NCBI RefSeq assembly: GCF_004343705.1 | Contig: NZ_SKFH01000013.1 | Span: 34,294-98,293, forward strand | Length of the DNA: 64,000 nt | Source of the DNA: Flaviaesturariibacter aridisoli | Lineage (GTDB): Bacteria; Bacteroidota; Bacteroidia; Chitinophagales; Chitinophagaceae | Direction of reading: 5' to 3' | Shown here: one piece after another, positions 8,990 through 16,930 of the stretch | Layout: the number at the start of each line of letters is the position of its first letter | Position numbering within the stretch: position 1 is the first letter of the stretch | Made by a program: the position numbers and the translations under genes | The notes under the pieces: model-generated | Told to the model about the DNA's origin: nothing | Databases searched by the model: none | Seen by the model: the letters and a program-made list of their open reading frames with translations, nothing else

Positions 8990-9210
8990 TTCGGAACGGG
9001 TTGGGCCGGGACCAAACACCGATGTTTGACCCCGGATCAGGGTTGATTTGGCGCCAAACAACGTTGTTTGGTGCCGGAACGGGTTGATTTTCCTCCAAAC
9101 AACGTTGTTTGAAGGAAAATCAGGTCTGATTTACTCCCAAACAAAAGGAATGGACCCAAATCAGGGTTGATTTACCTCCAAACACCAGTTTGGTCTCAAC
9201 CAAAAGCTGA
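8990..9210. repeat. Phased palindrome array, 41-42 bp period
   Basis: Five units alternate two dyads. Dyad B begins CCAAACA at 9012, 9054, 9095, 9137 and 9178; the best copy is CCAAACAACGTTGTTTGG at 9054-9071. Dyad A is of the form AATCAGGGTTGATTT, with TGATTT or TGGGCC at 9002, 9044, 9085, 9127 and 9168. Spacing is 42, 41, 42, 41 bp for both, about four helical turns. The whole gap 8988-9418 holds repeats only, with no gene. Confidence 0.85.
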
Positions 9211-9214
9211 ATTG

Positions 9215-9242
9215 GAAGTTCGAAGTCGGAAGTCGGAAATGA
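9215..9242. repeat. GAAGTCG heptamer array
   Basis: Four 7-bp units (GAAGTTC, GAAGTCG twice, GAAATGA). The same family occurs at 32359, 34843 and 35347. Confidence 0.75.
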
Positions 9243-9283
9243 CAACCCCTGAAGATGGGGCGAGGCCAAACTGCCGGAGGCGC

Positions 9284-9374
9284 GCACGCCTCACGCTTCA
9301 CGCTTCACGCCTCACGCTTCACGCTTCACGCCTGACGCCTCACGCTTCACGCCTCCCGCCTCACGCCTCACGAT
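9284..9374. repeat. TCACGCC heptamer array, 13 units, single orientation
   Basis: Thirteen consecutive units of exactly 7 bp (TCACGCT, TCACGCC and variants) end about 45 bp before hpf. It is the longest heptamer run in the window and belongs to the same family as 8126 and 10208. Confidence 0.9.
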
Positions 9375-9418
9375 TTTGGTGCGATGTTAGTAGTCGTTAC
9401 CTACTAAAAATCAGAGCT

Positions 9419-9793
9419 ATGGACATTATCATTCAGTCGCTGGGCTTCAAGCACAGCAGTGAGCTGGAAGGCTATATTCGGGAGAAACTGGACAAGCTGA
9501 AACCCAATGACCGCATCATCCGCGCCAACGTGACCCTGTTCCAGGGCCCCGACCGCACTACTCCCGAGGATTATTGCGAGATCCGCCTCGAAGTACCCGG
9601 CCCGGACCTGTTTGTAAAGGAGCGCGCGCTTTCCTTCGAGCAATCGGTGGATTCCTGCGTGAACGTGCTGGCCACCCAGCTGAAGCGGGCCCGCGAAAAG
9701 CAGATCGGCCACAGCCAGCGCAACGCGCCCAACGATATCCTCACCGATCAGCTGCTGGCGGCGGACGAAGATGAAGACGAAGCCCTCAGTTAA
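9419..9793 (+). CDS. hpf: Ribosome hibernation-promoting factor (HPF/YfiA family), short form
   Basis: A 124-aa protein starting MDIIIQSLGFKHSSELEGYI with the beta-alpha-beta-beta-beta-alpha fold of HPF/RaiA: a two-stranded core (IIRANVTLF), DYCEIRLEVPG, and a helix ending QLKRAREKQ. It lacks the C-terminal dimerisation domain of long HPF and ends in an acidic tail (DEDEDEALS). It binds the 30S decoding site in stationary phase. The open frame reaching back to 9167 translates heptamer repeats and is not part of the gene. Confidence 0.9.
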   Translation: MDIIIQSLGFKHSSELEGYIREKLDKLKPNDRIIRANVTLFQGPDRTTPEDYCEIRLEVPGPDLFVKERALSFEQSVDSCVNVLATQLKRAREKQIGHSQRNAPNDILTDQLLAADEDEDEALS

Positions 9794-9853
9794 GCGATGG
9801 CGTAATTATTGACAGGTTGAGCTACACAGATGATCTTTAAAAACGACAGACGT

Positions 9854-10207
9854 ATGAAAACAAGAAACATCGCGCAAGGCGCCCGCTCGCTGGGCCTGAC
9901 CCTGGCGCTGGCTACCGTGAACCTGGCCGTTTGGGCGCAGGACGGCGGTTCCTCCACCGGTGGCGGAGGCAGTTCCTCTTCCACATCGAGCACAAGCACG
10001 AGTACGCATTCGGTAAGCCTTACCGACGGCGGCTCCAACTGGTACAACTCGCCCTGGGTTTGGGTGATCGGCGCCGCGGTATTCATCCTGCTGCTGGTAG
10101 CCCTGCTCGGCGGCAGCCGCTCGCGGAGCCGCACCACTACCACAACGACCACCGATGCCGGCGACCGTGTAACGACTGTTCGCCGCGACGACGTGGACGA
10201 AGTGTAA
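9854..10207 (+). CDS. Small secreted/membrane protein with Ser/Thr-rich linker
   Basis: A 117-aa protein of unknown function: a signal peptide ending near AVWAQ (residue ~29), a Gly/Ser/Thr-rich stretch (30-53), one transmembrane helix (WVWVIGAAVFILLLVALLG, ~68-87), then a basic RSRSR segment and a run of seven Thr. I chose ATG 9854; ATG 9830 would add eight residues before the signal peptide. The stop is followed at once by an inverted heptamer element. Confidence 0.7.
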   Translation: MKTRNIAQGARSLGLTLALATVNLAVWAQDGGSSTGGGGSSSSTSSTSTSTHSVSLTDGGSNWYNSPWVWVIGAAVFILLLVALLGGSRSRSRTTTTTTTDAGDRVTTVRRDDVDEV

Positions 10208-10271
10208 GCGTGAACCGTGAAGCGTGAGGCGTGAACTGCATGGGTTCACGGCTCACGCCTCACGCCTCACG
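10208..10271. repeat. Inverted heptamer arms (GCGTGAA/CTCACGC family), copy 3
   Basis: Four 7-bp units of GCGTGAA type (10208-10235) face four inverse units of TTCACGG/CTCACGC type (10245-10271) across about 9 bp. It can fold as one long imperfect hairpin after the preceding gene. Confidence 0.85.
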
Positions 10272-10330
10272 TTTTGGGTGGACGTACTTATCTTGCCGTT
10301 TTTTCGTTTGAACTGAAAACGCCCACCCTC

Positions 10331-10831
10331 ATGGACGAACAAGCTTTCCTGCAGCGTCTTTCCGAAAAGGCCGACAAACTGCACATCAACCCGTTTCTGC
10401 TGCTTTCCGGACTCGAAGGCCTTTATACCTTCCGTGAAGTTCCGCTCAACGCCCTGAATATGGACTACCTCGACAGCCTCGTGCTGTCACTCTTCGCCCT
10501 GCGCATCGGCGACCAGTTTCACGCGCTTGCCGAGGCCGGGCTACAGGGGGGAACCGAGGCGGCGCAGGCGGCCGCCCGGCGCGAGCTGGAGCCCATTTCC
10601 GGCGAAGAGCTGGAAACCACTTCCAACGAATACCTCCGATCCTTTGCCGGCATCCTGCAGGGCAGCACGCCCCTGCGCCGGTACCACGAAAAGGCCCTGG
10701 AGGCCGCCGCCCTCGAGGTGAGCGCCGTACAGCAGCGCTATGGCAGTCCGAGCATCGGCAGCATCCTGATCCATGTGTGCAAGACCGAGCTCGGTGACGT
10801 GCTTCCCCTGGGCTCCCTGTTTTCCGCCTGA
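10331..10831 (+). CDS. Hypothetical protein, 166 aa
   Basis: A soluble, mostly helical protein starting MDEQAFLQRLSEKADKLHIN. It has no signal peptide, no membrane helix and no motif I recognise. The C terminus holds the only Cys (HVCKTELGDVLPLG). I chose ATG 10331 because the upstream frame to 10274 runs through the promoter region. It precedes a receiver gene and a small unknown, so a signalling role is possible but not shown. Confidence 0.6.
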   Translation: MDEQAFLQRLSEKADKLHINPFLLLSGLEGLYTFREVPLNALNMDYLDSLVLSLFALRIGDQFHALAEAGLQGGTEAAQAAARRELEPISGEELETTSNEYLRSFAGILQGSTPLRRYHEKALEAAALEVSAVQQRYGSPSIGSILIHVCKTELGDVLPLGSLFSA

Positions 10832-10856
10832 GCCGTGGTACTTTCGCGCATTTGCC

Positions 10857-10864
10857 TACTTTTG
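10857..10864 (+). promoter_or_regulatory. Putative -7 box (TACTTTTG) for the receiver gene
   Basis: Exact TAnnTTTG match 33 nt before ATG 10898. Confidence 0.5.
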
Positions 10865-10897
10865 TCGCACCCTTAACGAACCCCTAATCCTACGAAT

Positions 10898-11350
10898 ATG
10901 CAAAAACGGAATTACCGGATTTTGCTTGTGGAAGACGATGCGGATGACCGCTACATCATGCAGCAAGCCTTCAATGAACTTTCTGCCGCCGACGACGTGC
11001 GGATGTTCTGCTCCGGCGACGAGTTGAACACCTACCTCCAGGAGCTTCCCGATGCCTCCCTCCCCGAGCTTTTTGTGCTGGATTACAATATGCCCGCGAT
11101 CAACGGGGCCGAGCTGGCGCTCCACCTGATGGGCAAGGAACGCTTCCGCCAGATACCCGTAGTGCTCTACTCTACCGGCATGAGCCCCAAAATGCAGCAG
11201 GACCTGTTGCAGAAGGGTGTGTTGCGTTGTTTTGAAAAAGGAATGGAATACGCCGAAGTGCTGGGCCTGGCCCGCATCCTGTTGCAATTGCTCCCCGGCG
11301 GGCCCGAAAATGCCGGCGCCCGAAATGGCACTCTGTTTGAACTGGGTTAA
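10898..11350 (+). CDS. Single-domain response regulator
   Basis: A 150-aa CheY-like receiver: acidic pocket LLVEDDADDRYIM, phosphoacceptor Asp in FVLDYNMPAINGAEL, Thr switch in VLYSTGMS. The usual conserved Lys position reads CFEKGME. There is a short C-terminal tail and no output domain. It resembles the two-component docking receivers common beside PAS kinases in Bacteroidota, but no kinase is adjacent. Confidence 0.85.
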   Translation: MQKRNYRILLVEDDADDRYIMQQAFNELSAADDVRMFCSGDELNTYLQELPDASLPELFVLDYNMPAINGAELALHLMGKERFRQIPVVLYSTGMSPKMQQDLLQKGVLRCFEKGMEYAEVLGLARILLQLLPGGPENAGARNGTLFELG

Positions 11351-11371
11351 GGGAACGCTAACCTGACACCC

Positions 11372-11626
11372 ATGACAAAAATCAACTTCAGCGCCCGTAC
11401 GTCGGGCGAGCAACGCCGCATCCTGCTCGAGGAGGGCGCGTATCTCGGTCACCGCAAAGACAGTCCCTGGTCGGTGCTTCTTTACCAACTCCGTGATTTC
11501 TATGTAGAAGTGTTCTTCTCGATGGAGAACCTGGACATCCGGCATATCGAAGCCTTCGACGACACGGACCGCCTCGACCCCTATCTGGAAAATATTTCCC
11601 TGGAGGTGCTCACCGAAGGCTGGTAA
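11372..11626 (+). CDS. Hypothetical protein, 84 aa
   Basis: A small acidic protein (MTKINFSARTSGEQRR...) starting 21 bp after the receiver gene, so probably co-transcribed. It has predicted strand-helix character (SVLLYQLRDFYVEVFFSMENL) and no membrane segment. I recognise no family. The spacing and regular codon use support a real gene. Confidence 0.6.
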   Translation: MTKINFSARTSGEQRRILLEEGAYLGHRKDSPWSVLLYQLRDFYVEVFFSMENLDIRHIEAFDDTDRLDPYLENISLEVLTEGW

Positions 11627-11820
11627 AAACCTGTAGAAAACGCCCACCGTTTTCCCCGAAAAAAGCGAAACAGTCCGCCCGTAGCGTAGAATAGTAGGGG
11701 CAATGCCCCAAACCCGCGCCCGGCGGCCCGTTGAGGGGCGGTGAGGCACAGTTTTTTTGAGTACAGCAGCCGACAGGTGGAACACCCTTTACCATTTACC
11801 AACGCACTAAACGTTTATCT

Positions 11821-12090
11821 ATGAACGAGAACAGAATCAACGGAGACAACCAGGGCCAAAGAGAGCAAAGCAACGGCGCTGAACGCAAGCGTTCCAACCG
11901 CGGTTTTGCTGCCATGAGTCCGGAACGCCAGCGCGAGATCGCTTCCAAAGGTGGTCGTGCCGCCCACGAGCAGGGAGTGGCGCACCAGTGGACCAGCGAA
12001 GAAGCGCGCGAGGCCGGTCGCAAAGGCGGCATGAACTCCCGCGGCGGACGCCGCCAGCAAAGCCGCGGCCAGGAAGGCCCGGCCCTCTAG
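11821..12090 (+). CDS. KGG-repeat stress protein (GsiB/LEA-like)
   Basis: An 89-aa very hydrophilic, Gly/Arg/Gln-rich protein with two KGG-type units: RGFAAMSPERQREIASKGGR and then WTSEEAREAGRKGG. Such proteins are usually induced by general stress or desiccation and are intrinsically disordered. The gene is followed by a clear terminator. The 194 bp upstream contain no other gene. Confidence 0.85.
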   Translation: MNENRINGDNQGQREQSNGAERKRSNRGFAAMSPERQREIASKGGRAAHEQGVAHQWTSEEAREAGRKGGMNSRGGRRQQSRGQEGPAL

Positions 12091-12112
12091 GCCCAAAAGC
12101 AAAAAGCTTTGT

Positions 12113-12138
12113 AAAGCCCGGTGTAGTCCGGGCTTTTT
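12113..12138 (+). terminator. Intrinsic terminator after the KGG-protein gene
   Basis: Stem AAAGCCCGG/CCGGGCTTT with a 6-nt loop, followed by T residues. Confidence 0.85.
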
Positions 12139-12165
12139 CGTGCGCATGCCAGTAGTGCATTCAAC

Positions 12166-12193
12166 TACAAACTCCAAACTATAAACTACAAAC
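12166..12193. repeat. TACAAAC heptamer array (single arm)
   Basis: Four 7-bp units (TACAAAC, TCCAAAC, TATAAAC, TACAAAC) run up to the stop codon of the LuxE-like gene. Same family as 5770 and 53825. Confidence 0.75.
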
Positions 12194-13177
12194 TCACAAC
12201 GCCAGCAGGCTGCAACCACGCACGTCGGTATGATCCATGCGTCCCAGCACCTCGAACCGATTGCCTTCCTGCATGCGTGCGATGTCTTCTGTCGCAATAA
12301 AACTACAGGAGTAGTAGTTGGCAAGGTCCATCACACAGAGGCGCCCTGTGCGCCCCGGAGCGCTGCTCCAAGCGGCCGGATCGTCTTCCTCCGCCACAAA
12401 GGCCCGCAGCCAGGATGGCGTTTCAAATACTCCCTCCGCGCGGGCATAGGCCTGCGACAGCAATTCCGTCATCCCGTATTCCGAATGCACCGCCGGCAGG
12501 TCAAAGGCTTGGCGCAGGGCCGCATGTACTTCGCTGCGCAGCAGCTCGCGCCGGCGCCCCTTCATTCCGCCGGTTTCCATCACGATCGTATGGGACAGCG
12601 GCATCGGGTGGGCGGCCGCAAAATCGAGCAGGGCGTAGGTCACCCCAATGAGCAGGGTGCGCTCCCCGGCCGCTTCACCGGCACGCAGCGATGCGGCAAG
12701 GGCCTCGTGGTCGTGCAGGAAAAAACCGCTGCCCGGGTGGCTGCTGCGGTCCATAAAGCGCTGCACCATGTGCACCAGCGAGCTTTGCCCGCGCTCGAGG
12801 TACGAAGGCAGCAGGGCGAGGATCCGCAATCCTTTCAAAGGACCATACAGCCGCTCGAAGGCCGTGAAGGCGGCCGTGTCGTAAAGAGCTGCATCCTTCA
12901 CATAGTGGCGACTAGTGGCGGCGCCGGTGGTACCGCTACTTTCAAACACGAGGGCCGGCTCGAAGGCACCGCAAACGACACGTTCGGTTTTGAAAAAAGA
13001 GATCGGCAGAAAGGGGATCTGCCCGAAAGCGGCAACACCATCCGGGCGCACGAGGTCGCAGAACCGGCGGTATAGCGGGTTGTGGGCATGCTGGAACCGG
13101 AACACGTCCAGGGCTGCTGCCCCGAAACCCGCTTCGGTTAAGTGAAATATTTTAGAGAGGGGCGCAACGTAGCTCAA
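12194..13177 (-). CDS. LuxE-like acyl-protein synthetase / acyltransferase
   Basis: A 327-aa member of the LuxE/PaaK-like adenylating fold: FESSGTTGAATSRH is the phosphate-binding loop, and HSEYGMTELLSQAYA is the usual EYGMTE motif. Bacteroidota homologues are annotated acyl transferase or acyl-protein synthetase and probably activate a carboxylate as the adenylate. The start appears to be TTG 13177, because no ATG lies near the expected N terminus (LSKIFHLTEAGF). The gene stands alone, divergent from a lipoprotein gene. Confidence 0.82.
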   Translation of the reverse strand: MSYVAPLSKIFHLTEAGFGAAALDVFRFQHAHNPLYRRFCDLVRPDGVAAFGQIPFLPISFFKTERVVCGAFEPALVFESSGTTGAATSRHYVKDAALYDTAAFTAFERLYGPLKGLRILALLPSYLERGQSSLVHMVQRFMDRSSHPGSGFFLHDHEALAASLRAGEAAGERTLLIGVTYALLDFAAAHPMPLSHTIVMETGGMKGRRRELLRSEVHAALRQAFDLPAVHSEYGMTELLSQAYARAEGVFETPSWLRAFVAEEDDPAAWSSAPGRTGRLCVMDLANYYSCSFIATEDIARMQEGNRFEVLGRMDHTDVRGCSLLAL

Positions 13178-13196
13178 AATATACCTGTCAAACGAT

Positions 13197-13204
13197 TAAA
13201 TTTG
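13197..13204 (+). promoter_or_regulatory. Putative -7 box (TAAATTTG) for the lipoprotein gene
   Basis: Exact TAnnTTTG match 16 nt before ATG 13221. Confidence 0.5.
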
Positions 13205-13220
13205 TTTCGATCAACCCCGC

Positions 13221-13688
13221 ATGATGAAGAACTACCTCCTAGCCTTTTCGTTCCTGGCCCTGCTTGCGGGGTGCAACAAAGATAAATTCCAGACGGCGCC
13301 CCAGCTCACCTTATTGGAAGCCGGCAACCTCGAGGTGCCCTACGGCGGCGCGCTGCGCCTCCGCCTGGAGTTTACCGACAAGGAAGGCGACGTGGACGAC
13401 ACCCTCTTTATCCGCCGCGTGCGCATCAACCAGCGCAGCACGCCCACGGTGCGCGACAGCCTCAAGATCAAGGTGCCCGACTTCCCCGACCGCAACAAGG
13501 GCGAGATCGTGCTGGACCTCACCTACCAGAATTACCTCATTTCTTCCGCCGCGCCGCTCAATGTGCCCAACACCAACCCGCCCGTCAAGGAGTCGGACTC
13601 GCTCATCTATAAGTTCGTGCTGAAAGACAAGGCCGGCAACAAGAGCGACACCCTGGTGGTTAATGGCATCGTGGTGCAACGCCGCTAA
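13221..13688 (+). CDS. Hypothetical lipoprotein, 155 aa
   Basis: A short lipoprotein signal (LALLAGC, Cys18) precedes a beta-rich domain with a possible acidic site (FTDKEGDVDDTLFIRRVRIN). The C terminus KFVLKDKAGNKSDTLVV resembles an Ig-like or PKD-type strand pair. I recognise no specific family. It is followed after 3 bp by the UbiA-like gene, so the two are probably co-transcribed. Confidence 0.75.
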   Translation: MMKNYLLAFSFLALLAGCNKDKFQTAPQLTLLEAGNLEVPYGGALRLRLEFTDKEGDVDDTLFIRRVRINQRSTPTVRDSLKIKVPDFPDRNKGEIVLDLTYQNYLISSAAPLNVPNTNPPVKESDSLIYKFVLKDKAGNKSDTLVVNGIVVQRR

Positions 13689-13691
13689 CCT

Positions 13692-14537
13692 GTGCGTTTC
13701 CTCCGCTCCCTGTACGACTGGGCACTTTTCACCAGCTTTTTTATCGCCGTCTGCGCCGTGATCATGACGGCCCAGGCCTCGTATTTCTACGGGTTGCCGC
13801 CGCAGCCGTCCCTGCTGGCCTTCGTGTTTACCGGAACGCTGTGCAGCTACAACTTTCACTGGATGCTCACGCCGGCGCTTTACGGCGAGAGTGTCAAGGC
13901 CGCCTGGTCGTACCGGCACAAAAAACTCCATGCGGCCCTTTTTGGCATCAGCGCCCTGGCTTCGGCCTGGCTCACGTGGCAGCTGCGCTACGAATGGCCC
14001 TGGCTGCTGCTGACCGCCTTTATTACCTTCCTCTATTCAGCGCCCAAGATCCCCTTCGCCCCCTTCACCTGGCTGCGGCAGGTGGCGGTGGGAAAAACGG
14101 CTTTCCTGGCCCTGGCCTGGACGCATATCCCCTTTATCCTTCCCCTGGTGCTCAGCGGGGCCGCCTGGCGGATGCAGGACTACCTCTTCGTCTTCAACCG
14201 CTTTTACCTCATCTACCCCATCTGCATCCTGTTCGACTGGCGCGACCGCGAATCTGACCGCCGCGAAGGCATCCGCAGCCTCGTTACACAGCTTCCTGAA
14301 GCGGGTATCCGGCGCCTGTTTGCCGGCTCGCTGGCCGTTTTCTTTGCGAGCCTGCTGGCGATGGGCTTTTACGGCGTAGGGCTCGCCACGTTGCTCTGGC
14401 TGGCCCTCCCGGGCGTACTGCTGGCCTTCCTATACCGGCGCGCGCACCGGCCCCGGTCCGATTATTTTTACTATTTCGTGCTCGATGGCCTCATGGCCCT
14501 GTCGAGCCTGGGCCTGCTGATGGCTCACTTTACCTAA
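13692..14537 (+). CDS. UbiA-like polytopic membrane protein
   Basis: A 281-aa protein with about eight transmembrane helices. An acidic cytoplasmic loop, FDWRDRESDRREGIRSL, resembles the second Asp-rich motif of UbiA prenyltransferases. The first motif (NDxxD) is not obvious; the matching position reads SYNFHWML. It may be a divergent UbiA-family enzyme or a non-catalytic relative. The start is GTG 13692, 3 bp after the lipoprotein gene. Its final codons overlap the promoter of the M42 gene. Confidence 0.65.
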   Translation: MRFLRSLYDWALFTSFFIAVCAVIMTAQASYFYGLPPQPSLLAFVFTGTLCSYNFHWMLTPALYGESVKAAWSYRHKKLHAALFGISALASAWLTWQLRYEWPWLLLTAFITFLYSAPKIPFAPFTWLRQVAVGKTAFLALAWTHIPFILPLVLSGAAWRMQDYLFVFNRFYLIYPICILFDWRDRESDRREGIRSLVTQLPEAGIRRLFAGSLAVFFASLLAMGFYGVGLATLLWLALPGVLLAFLYRRAHRPRSDYFYYFVLDGLMALSSLGLLMAHFT

Positions 14538-14542
14538 ATTTG
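14535..14542 (+). promoter_or_regulatory. Putative -7 box (TAAATTTG) for the M42 peptidase gene
   Basis: Exact TAnnTTTG match that includes the TAA stop of the preceding gene, 20 nt before ATG 14563. Confidence 0.5.
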
Positions 14543-14562
14543 CTCCCTAATCAACGCGGTAT

Positions 14563-15684
14563 ATGGCGAAAGCGACGAAAGCGAAAAGCACGACTCCGAA
14601 ATCGGTCATCAGCAACGATGCCATGACCTTCCTGGTCGACTACATCAATAACCCTTCGCCCGTGGGTTTCGAATCGAGCGGCCAGCGCCTCTGGCTCGAC
14701 TACATCAGCGCGTTCGTGGATGAAACCTTCACCGATCCCTACGGAACGGCGGTGGGCGTGATCAACCCGGGACAGCCATTCAAAGTGGTGATCGAAGCAC
14801 ACGCCGACGAGATCAGCTGGTTTGTGAACTATATAACGGCGGACGGACTCATTTACCTGAAGCGCAACGGCGGTGTAGACCACCAGATCGCGCCCAGCCA
14901 GCGCGTGTGGATCCATGGCAAGAACGGCCCGGTGAAAGCCGTTTTCGGGTGGCCCGCCATCCATACCCGCCTCGGTGGCGGTGAAAAGGAAACGCAGCCC
15001 AAGACCGAAAACCTGTGGCTCGACTGCGGCGCCCGCTCCAAGCAGGAAGTGGCGGACCTCGGCATTCACATCGGCGCCGTGGTGACCTACCAGGATGGCT
15101 TCGACGAGCTGGCCAACGGCTACTTTATCGGCCGGGCATTCGACAACCGCATCGGCGGCTTCATGATCGCCCAGGTGGCTCGGATGCTGCGCGAGAACCG
15201 TAAGAAGCTGCCCTTCAGCCTCTACGTGGTCAACGCGGTACAGGAGGAGATCGGCCTGCGCGGCGCCGAGATGATCGCCCGCCGCATCAAGCCCGACGTG
15301 GCCATCATTACCGACGTAACACACGACACTTCCACCCCGATGATCAACAAGATGATCGAAGGGGAAACCTTCTGCGGCAAAGGGCCTTCACTGTCTTTCG
15401 GACCCGCGGTGCACAACAAGCTGCTGCAGCTGGTGCAGGATGTGGCGGAAAGCGCTGAAATCCCCGTACAGCTCCGCGCCGTGTCGCGCAGCACCGGCAC
15501 CGACACCGACTCGTTTGCCTACGCCAACGACGGCTGCCCGTCGGTACTGATCTCGATCCCGCTGCGCTACATGCACACCACCGTGGAAATGCTGCACCGC
15601 ACCGACATCGAGCAGACCATCCGCCTGATGTACGAAACCCTGCTGACCCTGACCCCTAAAACGAACCTGAGCTACTTCGCATGA
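14563..15684 (+). CDS. M42 family metallopeptidase (glutamyl aminopeptidase/deblocking type)
   Basis: A 373-aa M42 di-metal aminopeptidase. Metal and catalytic residues are visible in VIEAHADEISW, GRAFDNRIGG, AVQEEIGLRGAEM and TDVTHDT. It starts with a Lys/Ala-rich stretch, then NPSPVGFESSGQ. These cytosolic, often dodecameric enzymes trim peptides. The TGA overlaps the ATG of a small membrane-protein gene. Confidence 0.93.
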   Translation: MAKATKAKSTTPKSVISNDAMTFLVDYINNPSPVGFESSGQRLWLDYISAFVDETFTDPYGTAVGVINPGQPFKVVIEAHADEISWFVNYITADGLIYLKRNGGVDHQIAPSQRVWIHGKNGPVKAVFGWPAIHTRLGGGEKETQPKTENLWLDCGARSKQEVADLGIHIGAVVTYQDGFDELANGYFIGRAFDNRIGGFMIAQVARMLRENRKKLPFSLYVVNAVQEEIGLRGAEMIARRIKPDVAIITDVTHDTSTPMINKMIEGETFCGKGPSLSFGPAVHNKLLQLVQDVAESAEIPVQLRAVSRSTGTDTDSFAYANDGCPSVLISIPLRYMHTTVEMLHRTDIEQTIRLMYETLLTLTPKTNLSYFA

Positions 15685-15854
15685 GTCATACACTGCTTTA
15701 TATCGAACCGGGGAGCGGCTCCTACCTGTTGCAGGTAGTGATTGCCGCGGTGATGGGTGCCGGCTTTGTCGTGAAAACCTACTGGTGGCGCTTCAAGAGC
15801 TTCTTCCACCGCAAAAAGGACGACGAGCATCAGGACAGCAATCCTTCCAAATAA
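15681..15854 (+). CDS. Small one-helix membrane protein with YIEPGSGS signature
   Basis: A 57-aa protein (MSHTLLYIEPGSGSYLLQ...) that starts in an ATGA overlap with the M42 gene. It has one hydrophobic helix (LLQVVIAAVMGAGFVVKTYW) and a basic, charged tail. I recognise YI(D/E)PG(S/T)GS as a recurring signature of tiny bacterial membrane proteins of unknown function, sometimes found near alkaline-phosphatase-fold or polysaccharide genes. Its last 25 bp overlap the convergent phosphotransferase gene. Confidence 0.75.
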   Translation: MSHTLLYIEPGSGSYLLQVVIAAVMGAGFVVKTYWWRFKSFFHRKKDDEHQDSNPSK

Positions 15855-16930
15855 GCGACCCCTTCGCGTTTCTGCGACGGACCGTATACAGTGGCAGCCT
15901 CCAGGGCTGCCATTTTTTTGTCCCAGCTACCCGCGTCGGCCATCAGGGCGCGCGCCGCTGCGGGCACTTCCCCCAGGTTGCCCGCTGCAACGGAACGACC
16001 GAGCTCGGGCCGCAGGCGGTCTTCGACGGGCTCGATGCCCAGGGCCGTATAATTACGGTTGTAGATCTTCGGGGGCGTGTCGATGAACAGCACCGGGCGC
16101 TTGCAGGCAAAAGCATATTCGAGCGCGATTCCCGAGCGGTCGGTGACCAGGAGCCTGGTTGAAGCCAGCCGGTTGTACACATCCGGGCTCGTGTCGAGGT
16201 GCAGCAACGCCTGCTTTTTTACAAGCATTTCGAGTGATTTCATTTTCTTCGGCTCCCGCTTGCGGAACTCGGGATGGGGCCGGATGAAAACGGGAAGACC
16301 AAGGGGGAGCAACTGCCCGAGCAGCGCTTCGATGCACGTGCTGAGAATCCCCTCCGGGTGCCAGCTCGGTGCCACCAGGATGCATTCGTCGTGGCCCTTC
16401 AAGGCTCGCTCCGAAGAAATGCGCTCCAGCAGCGGGTAGCCGTACGGCACCAGGTCGCGGGGCTTCAGGCCGCGAAGCGCTTCCGCCCTGCGCGCCTCCT
16501 GCTCGTGGTAGGGCCCGCAGCAAAACAGTGCATCGTAATGATCGAAAGCTTGCTCGTGGTATTGCTGGTGCGTGCTCACGAGGGCATGAAAAAGGTATAC
16601 GTATTTTCCTACATCCGGCGAGCGCTTGTAGCCGTGCAGGTCCAGGTTGGGCATGGTCATCAGCAGCGCCCGGGCACGTAGCCGCGGGAAGACAAACATC
16701 AGGGTGGCTTTCAGGAAGTAGGCTTCGAGTCCTTCGGCGCTGCGCTGAAGCACCGGGTCTTTCGCATCCGAAGTAAGGTAGCAGATCCGGTAGCGCCTTG
16801 CCGCCAGCAGAGATTCGAAAACGTCGGCCATGTATTGGTGGTACGGGGCGCCTTCGGAATAAAAGATGAAATCATATTCCGTAGCGACAACCTTATGGCT
16901 GTTGCGGTATTCCTGTAAAAAGCCGATCAT
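15830..16930 (-). CDS. CDP-glycerol glycerophosphotransferase-like enzyme (TagB/TagF fold)
   Basis: A 366-aa protein starting MIGFLQEYRNSHKVV. The C-terminal half has ILVAPSWHPEG, VFIRPHPEFRKR and VTDRSGIALEYAFACKRPVL. Those are the donor-side motifs of enzymes that move a phospho-alcohol from a CDP/CMP carrier to an acceptor. It is the last gene of the leftward phosphonate operon and overlaps the dehydrogenase gene by ATGA, so CMP-phosphonate is the likely donor (inference). The 571-aa open frame reaching 17545 is out of frame with the dehydrogenase and is not used. Confidence 0.8.
   Translation of the reverse strand: MIGFLQEYRNSHKVVATEYDFIFYSEGAPYHQYMADVFESLLAARRYRICYLTSDAKDPVLQRSAEGLEAYFLKATLMFVFPRLRARALLMTMPNLDLHGYKRSPDVGKYVYLFHALVSTHQQYHEQAFDHYDALFCCGPYHEQEARRAEALRGLKPRDLVPYGYPLLERISSERALKGHDECILVAPSWHPEGILSTCIEALLGQLLPLGLPVFIRPHPEFRKREPKKMKSLEMLVKKQALLHLDTSPDVYNRLASTRLLVTDRSGIALEYAFACKRPVLFIDTPPKIYNRNYTALGIEPVEDRLRPELGRSVAAGNLGEVPAAARALMADAGSWDKKMAALEAATVYGPSQKREGVAYLEGLLS

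Noticed and set aside
9284..9374. Possible CRISPR array
   Set aside because: The units are 7 bp and directly adjacent with no spacers. No cas gene is present.
9167..9418. 84-residue N-terminal extension of HPF
   Set aside because: It translates the GAAGTCG and TCACGCC heptamer arrays. HPF family homology starts at MDIIIQSLGF.
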